A stretch of DNA of 52,093 nucleotides from Candidatus Thiobius zoothamnicola (GCA_030826945.1 JAPQLC010000035.1:1-52093); one strand, 5' to 3'. Shown: positions 34,120 through 44,619, numbered from the stretch's first letter. Made by a program: numbers and translations. The notes: generated by a model not told the origin, from the letters alone.

Positions 34120-36615
34120 TTATAAACCATATTTTAGTCTTCCTCGAGTCTGGTTTCTAAGTTGTGTTTTGATTTGTGAATACAAACGTGCTTCCCCATT
34201 CTCACGATCACGTAAGCTGATGACCAAAGCGTAATTTTCTTCTGTACTACATATAGTTTCTCCCCAAGGGAAATCGTTTCGGGTCACAACAACGAATAGC
34301 TTGTTTGTTCTCAACTTGGAATTATTGCTGATTCTCTGGAACTGCCAAAAATCCGCTTGCACTGTCCCTTTACTTCTTGCTTGCTGTCCGATAAGTGCTT
34401 TGTCCAGTTCAGGAATATTTTTGTAATTATCTTTATTGGTGGCTTTGTTAAACATGGTTGTCACCTGCTCCAAATCCGGTGCTGCAACTAATCGAAAATC
34501 AATACGCGTAGCGCGATAGTTGATCCGGGTTGAGCGAACTGGTGGCGCATAAGCAAGTCCGATGGCTATTTCCCGCAACCGGCGTCTTCCGCTAGAAAAT
34601 TCTTCTGGAATGGGAATTTCAAAAAAGTGATGGCGTTTATTTTCAATTCCATATTCAGCAACCAAAGTCACTACACTTTCTAATGAACGATAAAGCGCTT
34701 GTGCATTAATCTGACCATAACCGCAAATTCCATGATATCGATTTAATTGGTCATCCAGTTGTTTCTTTCTTGCATTTAACTCCTGTAAGCGTTCCTCTGA
34801 ATAATCTTTTCCCGCTTTTTTCTTTTCGTGAATCTGCCTTTTTTCTTGGTTGATGGCTTCCTTTTCTTTAATGATCGCTTGAGTCGCCTGTTTGATTAGA
34901 TCATGGGTTTCGTTGGGAACGCTAGCGTGAGCACATAACAATGCCCTAATTAAATGACTGCTTGCCTCAGGCCGTTCATTTAATATGGATGCCGCCACAT
35001 GTGCTACTTGTGGCGCAGCCATACTGGTGCCAACATTCACCGCAAAAGGAAAGCCTTCCGCAAATTTATTATTGGTTGAAATGACGCCTAATCCAGCGGA
35101 ACGTTCTAAGAGAGAGTGATTTGCTCGAGTATTGATCGCCCAATTTCCTCCGTGAGCGACTAACTCTGGCTTAATAGCGCCACCTATAGATTTACCATTG
35201 CGTGTGAAAGGTGAAGGCTGTTTGGATTGCGCAATTGGTCTTTCGGCAGGATCCAAATCATTACGCTGACTGTTAAAGGTGAGATTATAGTAGGCGATAC
35301 TGCCAACGGTTAATACGTTCAAAGCTGGCGCTGGTTCGATAATGCGCCAATCCTCATTGATTAAATAATGTGGATACTGTTCTCGCCAATCCAAACCGTC
35401 GGGCGAATGTTCGTTTATCTGGTGATTTCCTGCTGAAACGACAAATAATATGTCCAATTCCCGTGAGAGCGTATCCAGAATCAATGAAAGTCCTTTTAGA
35501 TGTCCACCAAGATAAGGTTTATTCGAATCGCCAAGCGACAAGTTGAAAACTTTGCACTTATATTTAGTGAAAAAATAACGGACGGCTTCTTCAATATGAT
35601 TTTCTACAAACCCCGTTGTGTTCTGATTATCTCTATCCAGAATTCTTCCACTGAAAAGATGCAGTGTAGGGATAAATTCTTTAGTTTTTAAGCTTCGCTC
35701 AAAATCACTATACAAGGCTAAACCAGCAACGTGAGTTCCATGTCCATTTTCATCTTGAGCACCCTCTCCTGGTATGAAGCTTTGTGCATCACCGACAGCG
35801 CTTTCCAATAGTGGATGGTTTGTGGTAATCCCACTATCAAGGACGACAATTCCTGAAGCTTGTTGATCTGGTGCTGGAACAGGCGAAATATTTTGAATGT
35901 CAGTGCCAGCAAGCGCGCGTTCTAATCCAAAGTCTGGTGGCAAATCAACGGAGCGAATATCTCGGTGTCGAAGTAAAAGCTCAGCTTGACTTGAGTTGCA
36001 TCCGACTCGAAACAGAATCAAACCAGGCTGGGAAACACTATCTTTTTTCTCAATGTTTTGTTCGGCTAGCCATTGCTCAAATTTTTCTTTTTCTCGTATT
36101 CTATCTGGATTATTGTCTTCTAGTGGCCAAAGTTCAACATCAAGTAAGAAGGTGTCAGCATTTGGAAAACCTTGTCGCTTCAATGCCCAGCCTTTACGAT
36201 CTTCAAAACTCCATCCCGCAATACTTTGCAAAGCATGAAGTACTTGTTTATTCGTGGGTTCGCCACCATTAGCCATTGTTGAAAGGCGAGATTCGAATTG
36301 GTCAAGCGCCGCGTCACTTGCAAATCCGATCACAACGGTATCATTTTCCTGACTGACAAATTCGATTTCTTCTGAAATTTTGTGTAGGTCGTCAGGATTG
36401 AAGCCTTTATGAACCGCAAATTGAAATAATCTACGGTTATCAAAGCCTCTCAGGTCATGCTCTACTTGTTCTTTTGTATCACTAAGTTTTTTCAGCAAAC
36501 CTCGGGCATGACCACGAGTATCATGAGGCGCTTCGGGAGGTCGGTAAGTTCCTGGTCTTTTCTCATTAATTGGCATTTCCCGTTGCAACGAAAGATGGGG
36601 ATAGGTTTCGTCCAT
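34120..36615 (-). CDS. ietS: IetS, S8 (subtilisin) family anti-phage protease
   Basis: The 831-residue protein has an N-terminal domain (1-250) without a signal peptide, then a subtilase domain with the full triad: D260 in VVLDSG, H292 in NGHGTHVAG and S531 in GTSMAAPQVA; N397 in VSAGN fills the oxyanion hole. A charged coiled coil (about 580-640) and a beta-rich C-terminal domain follow. Together with the AAA+ ATPase 6 bp upstream it matches the IetAS defence system described by Gao and co-workers (2020), where both genes are needed against phages. It is a cytoplasmic protease, probably switched on by its ATPase partner. The gene is visibly more AT-rich than its flanks. Confidence 0.88.
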   Translation of the reverse strand: MDETYPHLSLQREMPINEKRPGTYRPPEAPHDTRGHARGLLKKLSDTKEQVEHDLRGFDNRRLFQFAVHKGFNPDDLHKISEEIEFVSQENDTVVIGFASDAALDQFESRLSTMANGGEPTNKQVLHALQSIAGWSFEDRKGWALKRQGFPNADTFLLDVELWPLEDNNPDRIREKEKFEQWLAEQNIEKKDSVSQPGLILFRVGCNSSQAELLLRHRDIRSVDLPPDFGLERALAGTDIQNISPVPAPDQQASGIVVLDSGITTNHPLLESAVGDAQSFIPGEGAQDENGHGTHVAGLALYSDFERSLKTKEFIPTLHLFSGRILDRDNQNTTGFVENHIEEAVRYFFTKYKCKVFNLSLGDSNKPYLGGHLKGLSLILDTLSRELDILFVVSAGNHQINEHSPDGLDWREQYPHYLINEDWRIIEPAPALNVLTVGSIAYYNLTFNSQRNDLDPAERPIAQSKQPSPFTRNGKSIGGAIKPELVAHGGNWAINTRANHSLLERSAGLGVISTNNKFAEGFPFAVNVGTSMAAPQVAHVAASILNERPEASSHLIRALLCAHASVPNETHDLIKQATQAIIKEKEAINQEKRQIHEKKKAGKDYSEERLQELNARKKQLDDQLNRYHGICGYGQINAQALYRSLESVVTLVAEYGIENKRHHFFEIPIPEEFSSGRRRLREIAIGLAYAPPVRSTRINYRATRIDFRLVAAPDLEQVTTMFNKATNKDNYKNIPELDKALIGQQARSKGTVQADFWQFQRISNNSKLRTNKLFVVVTRNDFPWGETICSTEENYALVISLRDRENGEARLYSQIKTQLRNQTRGRLKYGL

Positions 36616-36621
36616 GACAAG

Positions 36622-37617
36622 TTAACTCCTTTGGATTCGGACTCTACGGGCATCTTCACGGCGAATTGATGCTTGAAGGTGACGTTCATCAAGAAACTTT
36701 TTTCCAGCCAGTACCATGTCTTTTGCTGCTCGACGAAGCACTCGCTCAACATCAGCATGACTCATGCCTTTAAACATCTTTATGATGCGTGGGTTTTCGA
36801 TTTCAAATTCACGGCGCAATCCACGTAATTTAATAGATAACAAACGTCTAAGTTGTTCTGAGTTTGGGGATTCAAAAATTAGTACTTCATCAAAGCGACG
36901 CCAGATCGCAGAATCAAGAATACCTTCATGATTCGTCGCTGCAAGCAAAATACTTTTACCTTCATAAGCATCAAGCATTTGTAAAAATGCATTAACAACT
37001 CGTTTTAATTCACCATGTTCAGCCATATCCGAGCGTTCTTTGGCTAATGCATCAAATTCGTCAAATAATACGACCATAGGAATAGAAGCAATGAAATCGA
37101 AAACTTGTCGCAGGTTAGCGGCTGTTTCCCCCAGAAAAGACGATACAACGCTATCAATTCTAACTATTGCCAAAGGTAAACTTAATTCACTTGCCAGGAC
37201 TTCGGCGGTTAAAGTTTTTCCACAACCTGGAGGGCCACAAAACAAAACTTTATCGGCAGGATGGAGACCGTAACTTTGTAAGATCTCAACTTGATGGTGT
37301 TCTTGCAAAACTTCATTTAATAAAGAAGTATTCTCGTCAGACAAAACAACGTCTTCTATACGTCGCACAGGCTCTTTGAGTTGAAGTAGAGGTAGATTAC
37401 GTTCTCGGTCCTTTGGTAAGCGTTCAAGTAATGCAGTATGCTGTAGTGCCATTGAGTTACGACGACCATACAAAATTTTTTCCAGATCGTTGGCTAACAG
37501 GTGGTGTTTTTTCGCGCGCTCTTCAAGAATAAGTTGTTCAGAAATGCGTACGAATGCATCTTGGTTGCCTTCTGTTCCGCTTTTTATGAGTTGTCTAAGT
37601 AATTTTGCTGTAGCCAT
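36622..37617 (-). CDS. ietA: IetA, AAA+ ATPase partner of IetS
   Basis: The 331-residue protein has a helical N-terminal part (1-85) and one AAA+ module: Walker A CGPPGCGKT, Walker B VVLFDEFD, sensor-1 AATNHE and the Arg-finger pair WRRFDE, with a helical lid domain at the end. It resembles the FtsH/SpoVK-like ATPases. ATG 37617, with AAAGAGA 6 bp upstream, suits better than the ATG two codons earlier. It precedes ietS by 6 bp, so the two form one operon. In related systems the ATPase is thought to control the protease; the trigger is unknown. Confidence 0.88.
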   Translation of the reverse strand: MATAKLLRQLIKSGTEGNQDAFVRISEQLILEERAKKHHLLANDLEKILYGRRNSMALQHTALLERLPKDRERNLPLLQLKEPVRRIEDVVLSDENTSLLNEVLQEHHQVEILQSYGLHPADKVLFCGPPGCGKTLTAEVLASELSLPLAIVRIDSVVSSFLGETAANLRQVFDFIASIPMVVLFDEFDALAKERSDMAEHGELKRVVNAFLQMLDAYEGKSILLAATNHEGILDSAIWRRFDEVLIFESPNSEQLRRLLSIKLRGLRREFEIENPRIIKMFKGMSHADVERVLRRAAKDMVLAGKKFLDERHLQASIRREDARRVRIQRS

Positions 37618-37647
37618 TGGCATTCTCTTTGCGCATCACAGTTTTAA

Positions 37648-38628
37648 TTATTCCACCGTTTTTTGAGCGTGCAAACGCAGCTTGCTCGCTAATGCCGTCA
37701 TGTCGTCCGGCATTCGGCTTTCCCAGTGCATTTGACGTCCGGTTACGGGATGTGTGAATCCCAGGCGTTTGGCGTGTAGCGCCTGGCGCTTGAACTGGCG
37801 CATGTAACCTTTCAAATCATCATTTGCGCCAGCGGGTAGTTGCAGTCTGCCGCCATAGGTTGGATCCCCCAATATTGGGTGACGGATATACGCCATGTGG
37901 ACGCGAATTTGGTGAGTGCGTCCGGTTTCCAGTCGCACTTTAAGCAGAGTGTGACTGTGAAATTGTTCCAGAATTCGATAATGGGTGATCGCCGGTTTGC
38001 CGAGCGGGTTCACTGCCATGCGGGTACGTTGGGTTGGATGACGTCCGATGGGTTTGTTAATTGTATCGCCTACATGCAATTTGCCCAGAACCAGAGCGCG
38101 GTATTCACGGCTTACTTGACGCGCGGCCAGTGCCGCGAACAGTTTTTGATGGCTGAGTGGTGTTTTGGCGATAACCATCAAACCGGTGGTATCTTTATCC
38201 AGCCGGTGCACAATACCGGCCCTGGGGAGTTCCACCAGTTGTGGGCGATGATATAGCAAGGCGTTTTGCACCGTGTTATCCGGGTTACCGGCGGCTGGAT
38301 GCACGACTTGGTTGGCCGGTTTATTGATGATGAGGAGATGTTCATCTTCAAATACGATATCCAGTGGGAGATTTTGTGGTTCGCAGTTGACCTGATTGTC
38401 TAATACCGCCCGAAGCGTTATTTGATCCCCCTGGCTGACTTTATCGCGTTGGCGGCAAACTGCGCCGTTGAGGGTGACGCGCTTTTCCCGTATCCAGGTT
38501 TGCAGGCGGCTGCGTGAGTAATCGGGAAATAAAATCGCCAGTGCTTGATCCAGGCGTTTGTTGTTCAGGTTGGCGTCAATGCAGGCTTCGTGGAGAGATT
38601 CGCGTTGGTTGGATTCAGTGGTCGTCAA
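37648..38628 (-). CDS. rluD: 23S rRNA pseudouridine synthase RluD
   Basis: RluD makes pseudouridines 1911, 1915 and 1917 in helix 69 of 23S rRNA. The 326-residue protein has an N-terminal S4 domain (RLDQALAILFPDYSRSRLQTWIREKRV) and the catalytic domain with IVHRLDKDTTGLM (catalytic Asp), then LETGRTHQIRVH and HPILGDPTYGG. Length is normal. It is divergent from gmhB; a TATAAT at 38639-38644 lies in the 50-bp gap. The IetAS operon follows 30 bp behind it, where pgeF (yfiH) is found in many relatives. Confidence 0.95.
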   Translation of the reverse strand: MTTTESNQRESLHEACIDANLNNKRLDQALAILFPDYSRSRLQTWIREKRVTLNGAVCRQRDKVSQGDQITLRAVLDNQVNCEPQNLPLDIVFEDEHLLIINKPANQVVHPAAGNPDNTVQNALLYHRPQLVELPRAGIVHRLDKDTTGLMVIAKTPLSHQKLFAALAARQVSREYRALVLGKLHVGDTINKPIGRHPTQRTRMAVNPLGKPAITHYRILEQFHSHTLLKVRLETGRTHQIRVHMAYIRHPILGDPTYGGRLQLPAGANDDLKGYMRQFKRQALHAKRLGFTHPVTGRQMHWESRMPDDMTALASKLRLHAQKTVE

Positions 38629-38678
38629 ATCAATTCGATATAATCGGTAAATCGGTATTTTATTCGCTAAAGGGCTTA

Positions 38679-39224
38679 ATGGTTAAATTTGTTATTCTTG
38701 ATCGGGATGGTGTCATCAATCAGGATTCGGATGCTTATATCAAGAGTCCTGAAGAATGGATACCCATACCAGGGAGTTTGCCCGCTATCGCCCGTTTGAA
38801 TGCGGCGGGTTTCAAGGTGGCGGTGGCGACGAACCAATCCGGCATTGCGCGCGGTTTTTACGATCAGTCGGTATTGCAGGCAATGCATGAAAAGATGCGT
38901 GGTTTGCTGGCTGATGTTGGTGGTCGAATCGATAGCCTCGTTTTTTGTCCGCATGGGCCGGATGATGATTGTTTTTGTCGTAAGCCCAAGCCCGGTTTGT
39001 ATCAGCAAATTGCCGAACATTTTTCGGCGTCATTGCAAAAGATTCCGGTGATTGGCGATAGTGAGCGTGATTTGCAAGCGGCGGAGGCTGTGGGGGCCAC
39101 ACCGATTTTGGTGCGCACCGGCAAAGGAGAGCGAACCTTACGGCAGTATCCTGAACGGGCTGAGGGTTTGTGCTTTGATGATTTATCTCAAGCGGCTGAT
39201 TTTTTAATCAGGGAGTTTGTATGA
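38679..39224 (+). CDS. gmhB: D-glycero-beta-D-manno-heptose-1,7-bisphosphate 7-phosphatase
   Basis: GmhB removes the 7-phosphate in ADP-heptose synthesis for the LPS core. The 181-residue HAD phosphatase has ILDRDGVIN (nucleophile Asp), VATNQSGIARG, the zinc loop FCPHGPDDDCFCRKPKPG and IGDSERDLQAA. ATG 38679 has AAAGGG upstream; a longer frame would run into the rluD gene. It overlaps plsC by 4 nt. Confidence 0.95.
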   Translation: MVKFVILDRDGVINQDSDAYIKSPEEWIPIPGSLPAIARLNAAGFKVAVATNQSGIARGFYDQSVLQAMHEKMRGLLADVGGRIDSLVFCPHGPDDDCFCRKPKPGLYQQIAEHFSASLQKIPVIGDSERDLQAAEAVGATPILVRTGKGERTLRQYPERAEGLCFDDLSQAADFLIREFV

Positions 39225-39940
39225 TTTGGCTGCGTTCAATCGCTTATTTTATGTTGTTAGTGCTTTCCACGGTATTGTTGGTGGGTTTCGGGGTGCTTTT
39301 CGCCCGTTGGATGTCGCAAAAACAGATCGACAGGCTGGCGCAGCAGTGGGCTTGTTTGAATCTTTGGCTGCAAAAGATGATTTGCGGATTGAAATATGAA
39401 GTGCAGGGTCGTGAGCATCTGCAGAAATCCCCCCTTGTCGTGATGCCCAAACATCAGTCCAGTTGGGAGATTCTGGCGCTTTTATGTTGGTTGCCATCCC
39501 CGCAATCCTGGGTGTTGAAAAAAGAATTGTTGGATATCCCGGTTTTTGGCCGAGGTTTATTATTGCACCGTTCGATTCCTGTTGATCGTAAAGCGGGTAG
39601 ACGATCAATGTTGCAAGTGTTGAAAGCAGGCACGCGCAATTTGCGTGACGGACGGACCGTCATTATTTTTCCGGAAGGCACGCGGGTGAAGTCAGGACAA
39701 AAGGGACGATATAATCCGGGCGGCGCTTTATTGGCGACCAAAACCGCTGCTGATGTGGTGCCTGTCGCTCATAACAGTGGCGTTTTTTCTGATGGCAAGG
39801 GATTGAAGAAATATCCAGGTGTGATTCAGGTGCGTATCGGCGCACCGATAAGTGCCACAGGCAAAACAGCGGAAGTTGTGATGGCGGAGGTTGAATCCTG
39901 GATTGAAACGGAAATGAAGACATTGCCGTTGCGTCCTTAA
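39221..39940 (+). CDS. plsC: 1-acyl-sn-glycerol-3-phosphate acyltransferase (PlsC family)
   Basis: The 239-residue protein transfers an acyl chain to lysophosphatidic acid at the inner membrane. A membrane helix (about 5-28) precedes the acyltransferase domain with block I KHQSSWE, block II PVDRKAGRRS and block III FPEGTR. Block I reads H-x4-E instead of H-x4-D; this variant is found in several proteobacterial PlsC homologues. It follows gmhB with an ATGA overlap, the usual gmhB-plsC pair. Confidence 0.92.
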   Translation: MIWLRSIAYFMLLVLSTVLLVGFGVLFARWMSQKQIDRLAQQWACLNLWLQKMICGLKYEVQGREHLQKSPLVVMPKHQSSWEILALLCWLPSPQSWVLKKELLDIPVFGRGLLLHRSIPVDRKAGRRSMLQVLKAGTRNLRDGRTVIIFPEGTRVKSGQKGRYNPGGALLATKTAADVVPVAHNSGVFSDGKGLKKYPGVIQVRIGAPISATGKTAEVVMAEVESWIETEMKTLPLRP

Positions 39941-40047
39941 TCGACTGAAAAGGTCATTCCAGCTTTGATCTGTCATGATTTATTGGTTTTTGAATTGGGT
40001 TGATTCGGCTATGATGAGTCGTCGATAACAAGAGAGAGTAAATTGCT

Positions 40048-41334
40048 ATGGGTAACGATAAACGTGGCAAAAAGAACGATGATGGGAAGCTGCTGTATTG
40101 TTCTTTTTGCGGCAAGAGCCAACACGAAGTTCGTAAATTAATTGCAGGTCCGTCAGTCTTTATCTGTGATGAGTGTGTTGATCTCTGTAATGACATTATC
40201 CGCGAGGAAACTCAGGAGGATGAAGCGGAAGTCACTACCGGTTTGCCCAAGCCTCGTGAAATCAACGCCATTCTGGATGATTATGTTATTGGTCAAAGCC
40301 GCGCTAAAAAGGTGCTCTCTGTCGCGGTTTACAATCACTATAAGCGTTTGGAGATGAGCAGCGCGAAAGATAAAGATGACGTTGAAATCTCTAAAAGCAA
40401 TATCCTGTTAATCGGGCCTACAGGTTCCGGTAAAACTTTGTTGGCCGAAACTTTGGCCCGTTTGCTGAATGTGCCTTTCACCATTGCTGACGCGACGACT
40501 TTGACGGAAGCGGGTTATGTTGGCGAGGATGTTGAAAACATCATCCAGAAGCTATTGCAGAAATGCGATTACGATGTGGAAAAAGCGCAAACCGGCATTG
40601 TCTACATTGACGAAATTGACAAAATCTCCCGTAAATCCGATAACCCTTCCATCACCCGGGATGTTTCCGGTGAAGGGGTGCAGCAAGCTTTATTGAAGCT
40701 GGTTGAAGGCACGATCGCATCAGTCCCTCCGCAGGGCGGTCGCAAGCATCCTCAGCAAGAGTTTCTGCAAGTGGATACCTCCAACATATTATTTATTGTC
40801 GGTGGTGCTTTTGCTGGTCTGGATAAAGTGATTCGTGATCGCTCGGAAAAAAGCGGCATTGGTTTCTTTGCTGAGGTGCGCAGTAAGGATGAAAGCGACA
40901 AACTGAACGAAATTCTGCATTCGGTTGAAGCGGAAGATTTGATTCGTTATGGGTTGATCCCTGAATTCGTTGGCCGCCTGCCGGTTGTTGCGACGCTGGA
41001 GGAGTTGGATGAAGAAGCGTTGGTGACAATCCTCACAAAACCGAAAAATGCGCTGATTAAACAATATCAACGTATGTTTGAAATGGAAGGTGCTGATATT
41101 GAAGTGCGCGACGATGCACTTAACGCCATCGCCCGTAAAGCCATGGAACGTAAAACGGGCGCCCGTGGTCTGCGCACCATTCTTGAACAAATTCTGCTGG
41201 ATACCATGTACGATCTGCCTTCCATGGATGATGTCAGCAAGGTGGTTGTGGATGAATCCGTGGTGGAAGGTCAATCATTGCCCATCATTGTGCATGATGG
41301 CGTGGAAACTCCGCTTGCCGCTTCCTCTGAATGA
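40048..41334 (+). CDS. clpX: ATP-dependent Clp protease ATP-binding subunit ClpX
   Basis: ClpX unfolds tagged proteins and feeds them to ClpP. The 428-residue protein has an N-terminal zinc domain (CSFCGK...CDECVDLC), Walker [12 protein letters not shown], the GYVGEDVEN pore-1 loop, Walker [10 protein letters not shown], the IGF loop for ClpP docking (SGIGFFAEV) and RKTGARGLR. It starts a clpX-lon-hupB run. The gene before it is plsC; clpP and tig, which normally precede clpX, are absent here. Confidence 0.97.
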   Translation: MGNDKRGKKNDDGKLLYCSFCGKSQHEVRKLIAGPSVFICDECVDLCNDIIREETQEDEAEVTTGLPKPREINAILDDYVIGQSRAKKVLSVAVYNHYKRLEMSSAKDKDDVEISKSNILLIGPTGSGKTLLAETLARLLNVPFTIADATTLTEAGYVGEDVENIIQKLLQKCDYDVEKAQTGIVYIDEIDKISRKSDNPSITRDVSGEGVQQALLKLVEGTIASVPPQGGRKHPQQEFLQVDTSNILFIVGGAFAGLDKVIRDRSEKSGIGFFAEVRSKDESDKLNEILHSVEAEDLIRYGLIPEFVGRLPVVATLEELDEEALVTILTKPKNALIKQYQRMFEMEGADIEVRDDALNAIARKAMERKTGARGLRTILEQILLDTMYDLPSMDDVSKVVVDESVVEGQSLPIIVHDGVETPLAASSE

Positions 41335-41355
41335 TGCAGATTCGATGCACTGATG

Positions 41356-41389
41356 CCGCCTGATTCAGCTTGAGGGTTATCAGGCGGGA
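41356..41389 (+). terminator. Hairpin after clpX
   Basis: CCGCCTGAT and ATCAGGCGG form a 9-bp stem around a 16-base loop about 20 bp after the clpX stop. There is no T run, so it is a weak or factor-dependent terminator candidate. Confidence 0.45.
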
Positions 41390-41433
41390 CACGCGACTGC
41401 GTTTATTTTCTGATTAGGTTGTTCAGAACAAGG

Positions 41434-41460
41434 TTGAATAGACGCCGCATGACCCTCAGT
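41434..41460 (+). promoter_or_regulatory. Possible heat-shock (sigma-32) promoter of lon
   Basis: TTGAAT (41434-41439) and CCCTCAGT (41453-41460) are 13 bp apart, which approaches the sigma-32 pattern CTTGAAA-N13-CCCCATNT. lon is a sigma-32 gene in E. coli. The -10 part deviates at two positions, so this is tentative. Confidence 0.35.
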
Positions 41461-41533
41461 TAGTGCTCAGCCGACTCAATCATGGCGAGTTGATTGAGTA
41501 CATTGCATTACCCTTTGTATGAGGAACCGCTTG

Positions 41534-43978
41534 ATGGGTCAGGACACACATGAGACTGCTATGCCAATGATTACCCCTGTATTACCGTTACGTGATGTGG
41601 TTGTCTATCCCTATATGGTGATACCACTCTTTGTCGGACGGCAAAAATCCATCCATGCATTGGATGCCGCAATGCAGGATGACAAGCAGATCCTGCTAAT
41701 GGCGCAACGGGGTTCCGAAGTGGACGAGCCTAAGCCGGAAGACTTGTACGAAGTCGGCACCCTGGCGAGCATTCTGCAATTACTCAAATTACCGGATGGC
41801 ACAGTCAAAGTGTTGGTTGAAGGCGCTCAACGGGTCAGTGTGCAGCGTTATATCGCTGGCGAAGAACATTTCGTTGCTGAATTCACCCCGGCCGTCGAAG
41901 TCGCCGAAGTGGATGAGCGTGAAATGGAAGTTGTTATGCGCACCGCCGCTGATCTGTTCGATCAATATGTCAAACTCAATAAAAAGGTTCCGCCCGAAGT
42001 ATTAACTTCCCTGGCGAGCATTGACGATCCTTCCCGTCTGGCTGATACCATGGCGGCACATATGGCGCTCAAGCTGGATGAGAAACAACAGGTGTTGGAG
42101 ATTTTTGATGTGCGTCAGCGCATTGAACATCTTATGGTGCTGATGGAGAGCGAGAATGACATTCTGCAAATGGAAAAGCGCATTCGTGGCCGGGTCAAGC
42201 GCCAGATGGAAAAAAACCAACGTGAGTATTACCTGAATGAGCAGATGAAAGCCATCCAAAAGGAATTGGGCGAACTGGAAGATGCGCCGAATGAAATGGA
42301 GGACCTGGCGAATAAAATTGAAAAAGCAGGGATGAGCAAAGAAGCGAAGGAGAAAGCTTCGACAGAATTGAATAAATTGAAATTGATGTCGCCTATGTCG
42401 GCGGAAGCGACAGTGGTGCGTAATTATATTGACGCCTTAGTCAATGTCCCCTGGAAGAAACGTACGAAAGTACGCGCCAATATTCATCAGGCGCAGGATG
42501 TGCTGGATACGGATCACTATGGTTTGGAAAAGGTCAAGGATCGTATCTTGGAGTATCTGGCGGTGCAGCAGCGGGTGCGTAAATTAAAAGGCCCGATTCT
42601 GTGTTTGGTGGGGCCACCCGGTGTTGGTAAAACCTCATTGGGTCAATCCATTGCACGCGCGACGAATCGGAAATTCGTGCGTATGGCGTTGGGCGGCGTG
42701 CGTGACGAAGCGGAAATCCGTGGTCATCGCCGCACTTATATTGGCGCTTTGCCAGGCAAAATTATTCAGGGCCTGAGTAAAGTGGGGGTGAAAAATCCGC
42801 TATTTTTGCTGGATGAAATTGACAAAATGGCGATGGATTTTCGTGGAGATCCTTCATCCGCATTATTAGAAGTATTGGATCCCGAACAGAATCATACCTT
42901 TCAAGATCACTACATGGAGGTTGATTTTGACCTGTCCGAGGTGATGTTCGTCGCTACGGCAAACAGTTTGAATATTCCGTCGGCATTGTTGGATCGCATG
43001 GAGGTGATTCGTTTATCCGGTTATACCGAGGATGAAAAAGTCAACATTGCGGAAAACTATTTGTTGCCTAAACAAATTAAGCATAACGGCTTGAAGAAAA
43101 ATGAATTGGCGATGCGTGAAGATGCGGTGCGCGATATCGTCCGTTATTACACGCGAGAAGCCGGTGTGCGTGGACTAGAGCGTGAGGCGGCTAAAGTTTG
43201 CCGCAAAGTGGTTAAAGACCTGGTCATGGAGACCGATAAAGCGAAAAAAGAGGATGTGGTTGTCACACCGGAAAATCTGGATAACTATTTAGGTGTGCGT
43301 CGATTCCGTTATGGCCGTGCGGATGAATCTGACCAGGTGGGCCAAGTGACAGGTTTGGCCTGGACGGAAGTTGGCGGTGAATTGCTGCGTATTGAAGCTG
43401 AATTGACTGCCGGTAAAGGGCGTCTGGTGCATACAGGCCAATTGGGCGATGTGATGAAAGAATCCATCCAGGCGGCGATGACTGTCGTGCGGGCGCGCGC
43501 CAAAGTCTTGGGACTATCCAACGACTTCCATCAAAAGATTGACGTGCATATCCATGTGCCGGAAGGTGCCACGCCTAAGGATGGCCCAAGCGCCGGTATT
43601 GGCATGTGTACTGTACTGGCTTCAGCACTGACGAAAATACCGGTGCGCGCGGATGTCGCCATGACGGGGGAAATTACCTTGCGTGGTGAAGTGTTGCCGA
43701 TTGGCGGGTTGAAGGAAAAATTATTGGCGGCGCACCGTGGAGGCATTCAGACGGTGATCATTCCTCAAGAGAATGAACGCGATCTGGTTGAAATACCGGA
43801 AAATATCAAGCAAAACCTGACGATTAAAGCCGTGCATTGGATAGATGAAGTCTGGGCGCTGGCTTTAAGCGATACACCTATTCCACGACCAGATGAGGAC
43901 GGGGATGCGAAAATGCTGCATACCTCTTGTGACGGTGAAAATGATGAAAAAGGTTCAGAAAAAGTGCTCCGGCATTGA
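41534..43978 (+). CDS. lon: ATP-dependent protease La (Lon)
   Basis: Lon degrades damaged and regulatory proteins in the cytoplasm. The 814-residue product has the N-terminal substrate domain ([21 protein letters not shown]), a central coiled coil, the AAA+ module with [11 protein letters not shown] and FLLDEIDKM, and the protease domain with the Ser of [10 protein letters not shown] and the Lys of [15 protein letters not shown] place the start at ATG 41534 (AGGA 9 bp upstream) instead of 41519. The tail beyond the protease domain is short and acidic. Confidence 0.96.
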   Translation: MGQDTHETAMPMITPVLPLRDVVVYPYMVIPLFVGRQKSIHALDAAMQDDKQILLMAQRGSEVDEPKPEDLYEVGTLASILQLLKLPDGTVKVLVEGAQRVSVQRYIAGEEHFVAEFTPAVEVAEVDEREMEVVMRTAADLFDQYVKLNKKVPPEVLTSLASIDDPSRLADTMAAHMALKLDEKQQVLEIFDVRQRIEHLMVLMESENDILQMEKRIRGRVKRQMEKNQREYYLNEQMKAIQKELGELEDAPNEMEDLANKIEKAGMSKEAKEKASTELNKLKLMSPMSAEATVVRNYIDALVNVPWKKRTKVRANIHQAQDVLDTDHYGLEKVKDRILEYLAVQQRVRKLKGPILCLVGPPGVGKTSLGQSIARATNRKFVRMALGGVRDEAEIRGHRRTYIGALPGKIIQGLSKVGVKNPLFLLDEIDKMAMDFRGDPSSALLEVLDPEQNHTFQDHYMEVDFDLSEVMFVATANSLNIPSALLDRMEVIRLSGYTEDEKVNIAENYLLPKQIKHNGLKKNELAMREDAVRDIVRYYTREAGVRGLEREAAKVCRKVVKDLVMETDKAKKEDVVVTPENLDNYLGVRRFRYGRADESDQVGQVTGLAWTEVGGELLRIEAELTAGKGRLVHTGQLGDVMKESIQAAMTVVRARAKVLGLSNDFHQKIDVHIHVPEGATPKDGPSAGIGMCTVLASALTKIPVRADVAMTGEITLRGEVLPIGGLKEKLLAAHRGGIQTVIIPQENERDLVEIPENIKQNLTIKAVHWIDEVWALALSDTPIPRPDEDGDAKMLHTSCDGENDEKGSEKVLRH

Positions 43979-44100
43979 ATCTTCCATCAATCGCTGGTAG
44001 AAGAGGGCATGGATTAAATACGATGATTGAGGCGCATCTGGCGCTTTGCTTGATTGATCCTGTCTTTTACTCACTCAAATAGACTCACAACGATATAGAG

Positions 44101-44136
44101 GCCTCGTGACTTATTAAGTCACTGGGGCTGTTTTTT
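44101..44136 (+). terminator. Rho-independent terminator after lon
   Basis: The stem GTGACTT/AAGTCAC (44106-44122), extended by GCCTC/GGGGC, is followed by six T. It stands 120 bp after lon and about 80 bp before hupB, so hupB has its own promoter. Confidence 0.85.
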
Positions 44137-44214
44137 ATCTGGCGAGAATGACTCATAATCGCCGTATCCATTAATGGCTTGTTTTAGCTATTTCTTAATC
44201 TAGGGGCAAAAAAA

Positions 44215-44487
44215 ATGAATAAAAGTGAACTTATTGACGCAATGGCTGATGCTGCTGATATTAGTAAAGTTTCCGCAGGTAAGGCATTGGAGGGCATGCT
44301 CGATACGGTTATGAATGCGTTAAAGGAAGGAGACACAGTAACTTTGGTTGGATTTGGCGCTTTCTCTGTGCGTGAGCGCGCAGCCCGCACAGGACGTAAC
44401 CCAAGAACAGGCGAACCATTGCAAATCGCCGCATCCAAAGTGCCTGCATTTAAACCTGGCAAAGAGTTTAAAGATATTGTAAAATAG
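44215..44487 (+). CDS. hupB: DNA-binding protein HU-beta
   Basis: HU packs and bends DNA without sequence preference. The 90-residue protein starts [18 protein letters not shown] and has [23 protein letters not shown] with the intercalating proline and the [15 protein letters not shown] tail. AGGGG lies 9 bp before the ATG. A strong terminator separates it from lon, and tRNA-Val begins 14 bp after its stop, so the mRNA may be joined to the tRNAs. Confidence 0.97.
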   Translation: MNKSELIDAMADAADISKVSAGKALEGMLDTVMNALKEGDTVTLVGFGAFSVRERAARTGRNPRTGEPLQIAASKVPAFKPGKEFKDIVK

Positions 44488-44501
44488 CTGGCTTGAACGA
44501 C

Positions 44502-44577
44502 GGGTGCTTAGCTCAGTTGGGAGAGCATCGCCCTTACAAGGCGAGGGTCGCAGGTTCGAACCCTGCAGCACCCACCA
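44502..44577 (+). tRNA. tRNA-Val (anticodon TAC)
   Basis: The 76-base sequence folds into a full cloverleaf: acceptor GGGTGCT/AGCACCC, D-loop AGCTCAGTTGGGAGAGC, anticodon TAC at 44535-44537 and T-loop GGTTCGAACCC. CCA is encoded. It lies between hupB and tRNA-Asp. Confidence 0.98.
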
Positions 44578-44619
44578 TTATTTGTTTTTATCCGCTTTGT
44601 GATGAAGTGGAGTTCACTA

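Noticed and set aside
39980..40020. TTGAAT...TATGAT as clpX promoter
   Set aside because: The spacing is only 14 bp and no better pairing was found, so it was not listed.
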